From positions 1 to 28,927 of IMG/VR virus record IMGVR_UViG_3300046727_000067: a stretch of 28,927 nt of DNA; one strand, 5' to 3'. This stretch comes from a virus. Below the pieces are notes generated by a model. That model made no database searches, was not told the origin of the DNA, and was given only the letters and a program-made list of their open reading frames with translations. Each line of letters starts with the position of its first letter. Position 1 is the stretch's first letter. The translations under genes and the position numbers were made by a program. Positions 1 to 5,733 of the stretch are shown piece by piece.

Positions 1-2
1 AA

Positions 3-236
3 GACGACTATGAGCCCCTGTCCAAGCGTGCTTTCGGGCTCAATCTGGAGGAGCGGGGAATCATGGCTGGAAGGTCAGGGAAGGCCAGGGAACGTGTTCG
101 TAAGGGTATTGCAATTAAAGGAGAATTCGAGGATGCAGCCCAGGCTGCATTTGCAGTCCAGCAGGCAAAACCCACTCGCGCGGCGGACGCAGCGGACGCA
201 GCGGACGCAACTCCGGGGAATTATTGGAATTCTTGA
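3..236 (+). CDS. Phage/plasmid primase-helicase (P4 family), C-terminal fragment
   Basis: The reading frame is open from the left edge, so only the last 77 codons are visible. The segment around EPLSKRAFGLNLEERG, followed by basic residues and KGIAIKGEF, resembles the winged-helix end of P4-type phage primase-helicases, where a 'lsk..FG..L.erG' helix is followed by a GI-x-L strand. In that family the protein primes and unwinds phage DNA and can bind the origin. The tail contains the repeat AAD-AAD-AAD, encoded by three perfect 9-bp repeats, and the protein ends NYWNS. An internal ATG at position 63 would give a 57-residue protein, but the upstream frame is coding-like, so I treat this as a truncated larger gene. 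The family call is moderate because the catalytic domains lie outside the window. Confidence 0.6.
   Translation, partial: DDYEPLSKRAFGLNLEERGIMAGRSGKARERVRKGIAIKGEFEDAAQAAFAVQQAKPTRAADAADAADATPGNYWNS
183..209 (+). repeat. Three tandem 9-bp iteron-like repeats (block 1)
   Basis: Three perfect head-to-tail copies of GCGGACGCA lie at 183-191, 192-200 and 201-209. They sit inside the 3' end of the primase-like gene and encode its Ala-Ala-Asp repeats. Near-identical units recur at 250-276 in the same orientation and at 328-354 in the opposite orientation, which suggests a DNA-level role rather than a protein-level one. Confidence 0.85.
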
Positions 237-262
237 CAGCAACGGCTTGGCGGACGTATAGG
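233..262 (+). promoter_or_regulatory. Sigma70-like promoter running into the palindrome
   Basis: A perfect -35 box TTGACA lies at 233-238. It is followed after 18 bp by TATAGG at 257-262, which matches 4 of 6 bases of the -10 consensus. The -35 overlaps the stop of the primase-like gene, and the -10 lies inside the left arm of the palindrome at 248-356. A transcript would therefore start within the palindrome and lead into the nuclease-like gene at 429. Protein binding to the repeats could block it. This is inferred from the boxes only. Confidence 0.45.
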
Positions 263-356
263 ACGTAGCGGACGCACTTTCCGGAAACTCCAGCCACATG
301 TGCGTATGCGCGAGACTTTCCGGAAGTTATGTCCGCTACGTCCTATACGTCCGCCA
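248..356. repeat. 109-bp imperfect palindrome containing repeat blocks 2 and 3
   Basis: The arms at 248-273 and 331-356 are perfect reverse complements over 26 bp. The symmetry continues inward around position 302: TTCCGGAA at 279-286 mirrors TTCCGGAA at 318-325, and CACATGTG at 295-302 lies at the centre. Each arm carries three 9-bp units. The left arm has GCGGACGTA, TAGGACGTA and GCGGACGCA at 250-276. The right arm has the same series, ending GCGGACATA, read on the minus strand at 354-328. The structure could be an origin, a dimeric-protein binding site or a large RNA hairpin. Confidence 0.85.
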
Positions 357-370
357 CCTAACTATTAGGT
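356..370. promoter_or_regulatory. Small dyad, possible operator
   Basis: ACCTAA at 356-361 and TTAGGT at 365-370 are perfect inverted copies separated by CTA. The site abuts the right arm of the large palindrome and lies about 60 bp before the gene at 429. Its size and symmetry suit a small repressor operator, but it could be chance. Confidence 0.3.
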
Positions 371-428
371 TTGCGTGGACAAGGCGGGCGTGGGGCAAGC
401 GCATCATGATCGCGGAGGGTGAGGGGAG

Positions 429-1115
429 ATGATCGATTACACGCTGATCAAGGCGAGGCCGACGCGCTATCGCGGTATCATGTTCCGTTCGCGCCTGGAG
501 GCGACATGGGCAGCATTCTTTGACCAGCTACAATGGCCGTGGGAGTATGAGCCCTTTGAATTGAATGGCTGGCTGCCGGATTTTGTAATCAAGGGTGAAA
601 CGAAGGATGTGCTTGTTGAAGTCAAACCAACGACAACACCGGATCTCGATACATTAGAAAAGATAACAAGGGCAACGGGACTGTCGGCTCATTTGGCTTA
701 TTGCGGGTCGGGATTTGTGGATGAATATTTTGCGGGTGAGCGAATGCCGTTCGCTTCAATTCATTCGTGTTGCATGTGTGAGTCAGGTGCGAGGCACGAA
801 TTGGTGGTAAAAGATCAGCCAGCTTATGATTGGGAGGCCGCTGAAAAGATAATATCCAAGATGGTTATTCCTCCTGAAATCAAAGAAGAATTGTCTAAGA
901 TGAAATACACCGGACAATGCGTTTGGATGAATCGGTATATCGTAAAAATAAACGGTAAGTTCGATATCGTGTTCGGTCATTGGCCGACTTACACCGGGTT
1001 CAGAACAGGAATCGAGGTGACTGATGGCGGGGACGACCCATATGTGGGCGATGAAGTGCGCGAGTTGTGGGCGCGAGCGAAGAACGCGACGCAATGGCGC
1101 CCGCATGGCTGGTGA
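429..1115 (+). CDS. PD-(D/E)XK nuclease-like protein
   Basis: This 228-residue protein starts at an ATG preceded by a purine-rich ribosome site (GAGGGGAG). The N-terminal third carries the order expected of a PD-(D/E)XK nuclease core: FRSRLEA with E24, then GWLPDF with D51, then VLVEVKP with E64 and K66. The 'FRSRLEARWA.FFD...W.YEPF' segment is common in phage and mobile-element proteins of this fold. The C-terminal part includes a Cys-rich stretch (HSCCMC, about residues 112-117) and Trp-rich segments I do not recognise. Likely roles are cutting host or phage DNA, recombination, or a selfish nuclease activity. It stands alone after the candidate origin. The middle of the gene is AT-richer than its ends, which hints at separate acquisition. 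Confidence 0.7.
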   Translation: MIDYTLIKARPTRYRGIMFRSRLEATWAAFFDQLQWPWEYEPFELNGWLPDFVIKGETKDVLVEVKPTTTPDLDTLEKITRATGLSAHLAYCGSGFVDEYFAGERMPFASIHSCCMCESGARHELVVKDQPAYDWEAAEKIISKMVIPPEIKEELSKMKYTGQCVWMNRYIVKINGKFDIVFGHWPTYTGFRTGIEVTDGGDDPYVGDEVRELWARAKNATQWRPHGW

Positions 1116-1185
1116 GCATGACCCCCAAAAGCGAAGCGCGACGACCGCGCCCGCTCGTGGCGCTATCGCCGCGTTCTGCCGCTCG

Positions 1186-1204
1186 GCTAAGCGTTGCGCT
1201 TAGC
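1186..1204. terminator. Perfect 8-bp hairpin between convergent genes
   Basis: GCTAAGCG at 1186-1193 pairs with CGCTTAGC at 1197-1204 across a 3-base loop. It lies between the plus-strand nuclease-like gene ending at 1115 and the minus-strand gene ending at 1200, and it includes that gene's TAA stop. No T-run follows on either strand, so it is not a classical intrinsic terminator. Its position between converging genes suggests an RNA 3'-end or termination role. Confidence 0.4.
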
Positions 1205-1442
1205 AACCGTATTCGTCGCTTGCCTGCGTCTTGAACCCATAGCGCTCGATGATGAATTCGATGAACGCGCCGCGCGGGATGCAGCGATTGATCTCGACGA
1301 CATCGTGCTCGCCATCGGCAAGGCGGTCAGCGTGCGTCTTACCGGCCACCGCGTCGCGCACCCACGAGCCATAGATGCCGGCGTAATGCTCGATCTGTTC
1401 GGCTTGGATGCGAAGCGCCTCGGCTTTGGTCATTTTGATCAT
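1200..1442 (-). CDS. Conserved-looking small phage protein, function unknown
   Basis: This 80-residue protein begins MIKMTKAEALRIQAEQ. Start 1442 was chosen because AAGGGAG lies just upstream; a further upstream ATG at 1499 lacks such a site and would overlap the promoter. The protein has a helical N-terminus with QIEHY, then a region with HADRLADGEHDV and a C-terminal segment IPRGAFIEFIIERYGF. I recall similar small proteins in alphaproteobacterial phages but know no function. A promoter with a perfect -35 box sits immediately upstream, so it may be transcribed separately from the other minus-strand genes. It converges on the gene ending at 1115. Confidence 0.65.
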   Translation of the reverse strand: MIKMTKAEALRIQAEQIEHYAGIYGSWVRDAVAGKTHADRLADGEHDVVEINRCIPRGAFIEFIIERYGFKTQASDEYGC

Positions 1443-1470
1443 CTCGTGTTCTCCCTTTCTGACAATCCCG

Positions 1471-1499
1471 AGCCTATCTGTGTTGCGCCAGCGTGTCAA
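1471..1499 (-). promoter_or_regulatory. Promoter for the 80-residue minus-strand gene
   Basis: Read on the minus strand, TTGACA (1499-1494) is followed after exactly 17 bp by TAGGCT (1476-1471). The -35 box is perfect and the -10 box matches 3 of 6 consensus bases. The start codon at 1442 lies about 30 bases downstream with a ribosome site between, a plausible layout for an alphaproteobacterial housekeeping promoter. Confidence 0.45.
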
Positions 1500-1580
1500 C
1501 GCTTTTATGCCCCTAACACCAATTTTCTCCGCTTCCCCACGGAGGCGAATGCCCCCCGCGTGGCCCTCTCGCGTGGTCTC

Positions 1581-1751
1581 TTAAAATCGGAAATAACGGG
1601 TGTGTTTGGCGAACGCAGCGCTCAAATCATTTGCCATTTTGAATCGACCTGAGGCTCGTAAAATGATGGCTGCAATCCGTACGCCGATTAACAAAATGAC
1701 CAGCGCATCCATTGCCCACGCTATAGGTGTGGCAAATTCATGCCACGGCAT
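1581..1751 (-). CDS. 56-residue single-span membrane protein
   Basis: The protein starts MPWHEFATPIAWAMDALV at 1751, preceded by GGGAG five to six bases upstream. Residues about 12-31 (WAMDALVILLIGVRIAAIIL) form one hydrophobic segment containing a single Arg. The tail is basic and aromatic, ending HTRYFRF. The start lies 2 bases after the stop of the upstream membrane gene, so the two are probably translated together. No family is recognised. Small paired membrane proteins in phages can be holin/antiholin components or superinfection-exclusion factors, but nothing in the sequence decides between these. Confidence 0.55.
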   Translation of the reverse strand: MPWHEFATPIAWAMDALVILLIGVRIAAIILRASGRFKMANDLSAAFAKHTRYFRF

Positions 1752-1753
1752 AG

Positions 1754-1921
1754 CTATCTCCCAGCCGCTATGCCGGCTATCAATCCAGCAATGCCGACCA
1801 CAACCCCAGCCCAGCCACAAAACAAACACAGCACCGCCATCCCGTCGCAGCGCCGATAGGCACCTAGCAACAGGAGCGCGAAGCCGACGATAAGCGCCGC
1901 GCCGAACGCCATCATTTGCAT
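1754..1921 (-). CDS. 55-residue two-span membrane protein
   Basis: The protein starts MQMMAFGAALIVGFALLLLG and has two hydrophobic segments, about residues 5-21 and 28-52, joined by a short charged loop (YRRCDG). The second segment is Gly- and Ala-rich. The start at 1921 lies 10 bases after the stop of the 61-residue gene upstream, with GGGACG before it. It is followed at once by another small membrane gene. The topology could suit a small holin, antiholin or exclusion protein. Function is unknown. Confidence 0.55.
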   Translation of the reverse strand: MQMMAFGAALIVGFALLLLGAYRRCDGMAVLCLFCGWAGVVVGIAGLIAGIAAGR

Positions 1922-1931
1922 CGTCCCATTC

Positions 1932-2117
1932 CTACGCCGCGCTGTTGATGAAAACCCTGATTTGGCGCTCGGCAACCCGCGCGTCGTGTTCAGTCCCGTA
2001 ACCCTGGTCGTACAGGGCAAATGCCGCCTTGTTCGCGAGGATTGCCGAAAACAGATCGCGGCGGCTGGTCATCAGCGATATGTGCCAGCGCCCGTCATTC
2101 ATTTGCCAAACGTACAT
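1932..2117 (-). CDS. 61-residue hypothetical protein
   Basis: The protein starts MYVWQMNDGRWHISL and contains TSRRDLFSAILANKAAFALYDQGYG. A very strong ribosome site (AGAAGGAGAT) lies ahead of the ATG at 2117, which makes this the clear first gene of the minus-strand group. It looks soluble, with a short beta start and a helical middle and C-terminus. I recognise no family. It diverges from the terminase genes, so the 2118-2219 interval should hold control signals for both directions, although I found no convincing promoter boxes there. Confidence 0.65.
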   Translation of the reverse strand: MYVWQMNDGRWHISLMTSRRDLFSAILANKAAFALYDQGYGTEHDARVAERQIRVFINSAA

Positions 2118-2219
2118 CGCTCATCTCCTTCTGACAGGATGCATGTTGACACACTCGCGCAACGGAAGCAGCAACTTTCTGCTGGACACGGCCAAAAAAA
2201 TGGCTTATCCGCGTATCCC

Positions 2220-2678
2220 ATGCAAATTACCGGCAATACTGAGCTGCTCGATACCGTGCTCACACGCATGGAAAATGGCGAGGTGCTCACCGCAATTTGT
2301 CGGGATTTGGGGACTACGCCGAGTACCATCTCGCATATCGCAGACCGCGGGCAGGCGGGCGAGGCGTTCAGCCAACGATACGCACGCGCCAAGGAAATCC
2401 AGGCGCATTCCGTCGCTGCGGACGTTGTTCGCATCGCTGACGAGGAGCCTGATGCGCAGCGCGCGCGCGTCAGAGCTGATGCGCGGAAGTGGTACGCCGC
2501 GCGGCTCGACCCAAAAACTTACGGCGACAAGATGCAGCATGAGCATCGCCAGGAGAGCGACCCGGCTGCGGTTGATTATGATCGGCTGATGGTGATTGCC
2601 AAAACTCCGCTGCTGACGATCGAGCATGAACCTAGTGTGGCCGCTGTGCCAGATTGTCAATCTGGCAATAAACGCTAA
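2220..2678 (+). CDS. Terminase small subunit
   Basis: This 152-residue protein binds phage DNA and hands it to the large subunit. The N-terminus is helix-turn-helix-like (GEVLTAICRDLGTTPSTIS), then a central helical region has QRYARAKEIQAHSVAADVV. Next come RIADEEPDAQRARVRADARK and the sequence YAARLDPKTYGDKMQHEH, which is characteristic of a common phage small terminase family. The start is uncertain: ATG 2220 fits the usual family start but has no good ribosome site, while ATG 2139 in the same frame adds 27 residues (MHVDTLAQRKQQ...) and is no better. A 9-bp hairpin lies in the last codons. The large terminase follows after 82 bases. Confidence 0.8.
   Translation: MQITGNTELLDTVLTRMENGEVLTAICRDLGTTPSTISHIADRGQAGEAFSQRYARAKEIQAHSVAADVVRIADEEPDAQRARVRADARKWYAARLDPKTYGDKMQHEHRQESDPAAVDYDRLMVIAKTPLLTIEHEPSVAAVPDCQSGNKR
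2647..2667 (+). terminator. Perfect 9-bp hairpin at the small terminase 3' end
   Basis: TGCCAGATT at 2647-2655 pairs perfectly with AATCTGGCA at 2659-2667 around the loop GTC. It lies inside the last codons of the small terminase gene (VPDCQSGNKR). No U-run follows, so it is more likely an attenuator, an RNA-processing site or a packaging-recognition element than a strong terminator. Confidence 0.45.
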
Positions 2679-2760
2679 ATAAGACAGTTATGCCAGTAGC
2701 TTATAGGCAACGCAGCGAGATAAAGTCAGCCGTATATCAGTGGCGTAGTGCGATTGTGGG

Positions 2761-4245
2761 ATGATTACCCAGCAACAGGCTGCCGCTGAGCTGGTCGCGC
2801 GCATCGACGCGCAGCGCTCGCTCGAAAAGTGCATCGGCATTCTCGCCCCCGACACCATCCCGGCCAAGCATCACAAGCTGCTGATCAGCAAGCTAGAGGG
2901 CGTTGACCGAGGCGAAATCCCTCGGCTGATGGTGATGATGCCGCCAGGTTCAGCGAAGAGCACATATGCGAGCATCCTATTCCCGCCGTGGTTTCTTGGA
3001 CGGAACCCTAAGCATTCCATCATCGGCGCCAGCCACGCGGGAGAATTGGCTGAACGCTTTGGCCGCCGAGTGCGGAATCTATGTGGGTCGGCTGAGTTCA
3101 GACGGATATTTGGCTTTGGCCTCTCAGGTGATAACGCGGCTGCGGGGCGCTGGGAGACTGAGCGAGGAGGAGAGTATTACGCTGTTGGCGTCGATGCTTC
3201 GGTCACAGGGCGTCGGGCCGACCTTGGGATTATCGATGATCCCGTTAAAGGCCGAGCCGAAGCCGACAGCGCGACGACGCGGCAAAGAGTCTGGGACTGG
3301 TACAAGGCCGATTTCTGGCCCCGGTTGAAGCCTGGCGGGCGGATCGTGCTAATCCTGACGCGCTGGCATGAGGATGACCTAGCCGGCCGGCTGCTGGCAG
3401 AGCAAGCTGTCGGCGGCGAGCAATGGGACGTGCTGGCGCTGCCGGCGGAGGCTGGGCAGGACGATCCGCTCGGCCGCGCGCCCGGCGAATTGCTATGGCC
3501 GGAATGGTTCACGCCGGCAATGTTCGCAGAGGCGAAGCGTGATGTACGCAATTGGTCTGCGCTGTATCAGCAGCAGCCGACGCCGGATAGTGGCGACTAT
3601 TTTAAGGCCGATTGGATTAGGTGGTATGATCGGGCGCCGGATATTCGCACCCTTCGCACTTATGGGGCTAGCGATTACGCCGTCACGTCGGCGGGGGGCG
3701 ATTATACCGTACATGGGGTTATCGGGGTTGATCCGAACGACGACATCTACTTGCTGGATTGGTGGCGCGATCAGACGGATTCGCAGCAATGGATCGAGGC
3801 GTTTCTTGATCTGATGGAGCGCTGGCAGCCGCTGATGTGGGCTGAGGAGCAGGGGCAGATCCTGCGGAGCCTCGGGCCGTTCATAGCGAAGCGTCAGATG
3901 GAGCGGCGGATTTACGGTTATCGCCGGGCGTTTACCTCGTCGCATGACAAGGAGACGCGGGCGCAGGCGATCCGTGGCCGGCTGGCGATGGGGAAGGTGT
4001 ATTTCCCGCGGCAGTCGTTGTGGGCGACTGATCTGGTCGAGGAGATGCTGCGGTTTCCGGCTGGGCGGAACGATGATCAGGTGGACGTGCTGAGCCTGAT
4101 CGGGCGCATGCTTGTCAGCCTGGTTCACGGTGACGACATCAAGCATGATGAGCCGATCCGTGGCCTCGCCGGGATGACGTATGGCGAACTGGACAAATGG
4201 CAGAAGACGCGCGACGCTGGGCGCGGTCGGCCGCAGAGGATTTGA
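2761..4245 (+). CDS. Terminase large subunit
   Basis: This 494-residue packaging motor ATPase and nuclease pumps DNA into the prohead and cuts it. The ATPase half shows a Walker A-like PPGSAKST at residues 61-68, Walker B LGIIDDP at 155-161, and the coupling region ILTRWHEDDLAGRLL at 198-212. The RNase H-like nuclease half has acidic residues expected of the active site: D305 in GASDYAV with D314, AEEQ near 361-364, and NDDQVD at 437-442. The length is normal for the family. The start ATG follows GTGGG and fits an N-terminal helical region. The 82-base gap before it has a TATAGG sequence at 2702-2707 but no convincing -35 box. It ends 2 bases before the next start. Confidence 0.95.
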   Translation: MITQQQAAAELVARIDAQRSLEKCIGILAPDTIPAKHHKLLISKLEGVDRGEIPRLMVMMPPGSAKSTYASILFPPWFLGRNPKHSIIGASHAGELAERFGRRVRNLCGSAEFRRIFGFGLSGDNAAAGRWETERGGEYYAVGVDASVTGRRADLGIIDDPVKGRAEADSATTRQRVWDWYKADFWPRLKPGGRIVLILTRWHEDDLAGRLLAEQAVGGEQWDVLALPAEAGQDDPLGRAPGELLWPEWFTPAMFAEAKRDVRNWSALYQQQPTPDSGDYFKADWIRWYDRAPDIRTLRTYGASDYAVTSAGGDYTVHGVIGVDPNDDIYLLDWWRDQTDSQQWIEAFLDLMERWQPLMWAEEQGQILRSLGPFIAKRQMERRIYGYRRAFTSSHDKETRAQAIRGRLAMGKVYFPRQSLWATDLVEEMLRFPAGRNDDQVDVLSLIGRMLVSLVHGDDIKHDEPIRGLAGMTYGELDKWQKTRDAGRGRPQRI

Positions 4246-4247
4246 GC

Positions 4248-4934
4248 ATGGACGCAATCGTTGCCAGCCTGCCCATCGGGACGAGCATAACATGTGAGAA
4301 CGGCCACCCGATTTGCGTGACGGTAAAAGAGATTAGGCTGCACACGCCGGTAGACGCGATGGCGTTAGATGGATTTGCGGCGGAGCAGCATCGACCGGTG
4401 CCTGAACAGGCAATGGATGACGAGCGTTGTGCGAAGTGTGGCGCTCTCTGGTTTGATTCAGAATTAGGCAGCATGCACACGGAGCCTTATGGGTGGTGGC
4501 CTAACCGGCAAATCGCGGTTCGCACGAGTGGAGAGAACGGGATGCTGCGCGGCTCGCTGCCGCTGGTGGTGTTGGTCGCGCTGGCGGTGCTTGCGATTGC
4601 GGTATGGAGCACGGCTCGAGCGCAGACGTGGCCGCATGGGGTTAGCGACAAGGTGACGACGGCGACGCTATCGGTGACGAGCGGTAACTGCCTCGGCGTG
4701 AACACGCAGCGCAAGACGCTGGCATTGGACAACATCGCGGGGACGATCAACATCGGGTATTGCGAGACGAGCGCGGCGACGCCGAACACGCCATGCACGG
4801 CGGCGATTGGGACGGCGGGGACGACGACGCTGTTGGCTGGGGCGTTGCATTATTTTGTGCCGGCGCCTGTCAATCAGTTTTGTTTTATTGCGGCGAGTGC
4901 GACGCCGAGTTTGACGATCCGGGAGGGGCAATGA
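4248..4934 (+). CDS. Zinc-ribbon domain fused to an exported cysteine-containing domain
   Basis: This 228-residue reading frame looks like two proteins joined without a stop. Residues 1-98 hold a zinc-ribbon-like module: C16 and C23 in TCENGHPIC, then C61 and C64 in RCAKCGALWF. At residue 99 an internal ATG (4542) has its own ribosome site (GGAGAGAACGGG), followed by a hydrophobic segment at 104-120 and an ARA-Q signal-peptidase-like site near 125. The remainder is beta-rich with four Cys (SGNC, GYCE, TPCTAA, QFCF) that could form two disulfides in the periplasm. Translation may yield both a membrane-anchored fusion and a shorter secreted form. Function is unknown. It sits between terminase and portal genes and overlaps the next gene at ATGA. 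Confidence 0.65.
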   Translation: MDAIVASLPIGTSITCENGHPICVTVKEIRLHTPVDAMALDGFAAEQHRPVPEQAMDDERCAKCGALWFDSELGSMHTEPYGWWPNRQIAVRTSGENGMLRGSLPLVVLVALAVLAIAVWSTARAQTWPHGVSDKVTTATLSVTSGNCLGVNTQRKTLALDNIAGTINIGYCETSAATPNTPCTAAIGTAGTTTLLAGALHYFVPAPVNQFCFIAASATPSLTIREGQ

Positions 4935-5338
4935 GCGAGTTTCGGGACGCGGTGATTGCGGGGTTGAGGGATAGGGGGTGGCCGGAGCATGGGTTGGACG
5001 ACAATGATCGCGTTGTCTGGCGTGGTGCGGAGGGCGGCTCGGTGAGGTTTGGGCGCGGCGAGTGGGGGCATGTTTTTGAATATGGGACAGCGGACGGATC
5101 GGAGGGTGGGAGGACGAGCTTTGCGGAGGGTGTGTCGCCTGAGCGGGTGGTGGAGTCGATTGACCGTGTGCGCTGGGTGATAGGGCTGCCGGCGCTAGAG
5201 GAGGGGGGGTTCGTCGTCGTGCCGGTCGAGGCGACCTCGACCATGTGCGGCGCGGGGTCGGATGCCGCAGGCGGAGACATTGGAATCGTCGGTGCATCAA
5301 GCGTCTACGAGGCGATGGTGGGGGCGAGGCCGCGATGA
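4931..5338 (+). CDS. 135-residue hypothetical protein
   Basis: The protein starts MSEFRDAVIAGLRDRGWPEHG after a strong GGAGGGG site, at an ATGA overlap with the gene before. The body has WRGAEGGSVRFGRGEWGHVFEYG, which is likely beta-strand, then a helix (SPERVVESIDRVRWVIGLP) and a Gly/Ala/Val-rich tail. I recognise no family. The tight coupling on both sides suggests it is expressed with terminase and portal. Codon use is GC-rich like its neighbours. Confidence 0.6.
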   Translation: MSEFRDAVIAGLRDRGWPEHGLDDNDRVVWRGAEGGSVRFGRGEWGHVFEYGTADGSEGGRTSFAEGVSPERVVESIDRVRWVIGLPALEEGGFVVVPVEATSTMCGAGSDAAGGDIGIVGASSVYEAMVGARPR

Positions 5339-5604
5339 TCTTCATTGATCGCCGTCAGCGGTGCCTGCAATGTGGGAAGGTGCTGACGAGGCGGCGGCAC
5401 AGCACGATCAGCGGCAAGTTTTGCAGCATGTCGCATAGCCTGATCTTTCTCCGTGAGCATGGGATCGCTGCGGGTGATTTGGCGCAGCGACAGCCGGTCG
5501 AGGGTCGGCCGCAGGGATGCGAGACGGTGGAGGCGTGGTTGCTGGCTGGTGGTCGGGTGTACCGGGAGGATGATCCGGCGCTACGGGCGCGGGGGATTGG
5601 TTGA
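5335..5604 (+). CDS. Small zinc-finger-like protein
   Basis: This 89-residue protein begins at an ATGA overlap. Near the N-terminus it has C10-x2-C13 in RCLQCGKVL, and then C30-x3-H34 in KFCSMSH. The spacing suits one treble-clef or C2CH zinc site. The rest (IAAGDLAQRQPVEGRPQGCE, VEAWLLAGGRVYRED) looks like a short helical tail. It could be a small DNA- or protein-binding factor of the packaging region. Function is unknown. Confidence 0.55.
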   Translation: MIFIDRRQRCLQCGKVLTRRRHSTISGKFCSMSHSLIFLREHGIAAGDLAQRQPVEGRPQGCETVEAWLLAGGRVYREDDPALRARGIG

Positions 5605-5733
5605 ATGAGCGATCGTCTTCAGGCGTGGTTTCGCCAAATGTCGAATGATTTGCGGTTGTTAGCCAATCGTCTGGAGGAGGAGCGGATGCTGCGTGAGTAT
5701 GGCGCGGTAGGGTTTGTCCCAAATCATGCCTGA
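5605..5733 (+). CDS. 42-residue small protein before the portal gene
   Basis: The frame starts immediately after the TGA of the zinc-finger-like gene and encodes MSDRLQAWFRQMSNDLRLLA, then NRLEEERMLREYGAVGFV. It is a likely amphipathic helix or short coiled coil. A GGGGGA sequence lies upstream as a possible ribosome site. Its end overlaps the start of the portal gene by 8 bases, so it may couple translation to the portal. Because it is so short, the call rests on coupling and helical pattern only. Confidence 0.45.
   Translation: MSDRLQAWFRQMSNDLRLLANRLEEERMLREYGAVGFVPNHA

Noticed and set aside
183-354. CRISPR-like array
   Set aside because: The units are only 9 bp long, directly adjacent within blocks, and lack unique spacers of regular length.
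1118-1255. A short plus-strand frame starting MTPKSEARRPRP just after the nuclease-like gene
   Set aside because: It has no separate ribosome site, runs through the hairpin into the minus-strand gene, and shows an Arg/Pro/Ala bias typical of chance frames.
1194-1652. A 152-residue plus-strand frame across 1194-1652
   Set aside because: It is the complement of the better supported minus-strand gene at 1200-1442 and its promoter region; no ribosome site precedes it.
2146-2174. TTGACA at 2146-2151 as a promoter for the terminase genes
   Set aside because: No acceptable -10 box occurs at 16-18 bp spacing; the sequence there reads CAGCAACTTTC.
3493-4293. A 266-residue open frame on the minus strand within the terminase gene
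   Set aside because: It is antisense to the conserved nuclease half of the large terminase. Composition is Arg/Pro/Leu-rich with no family features.
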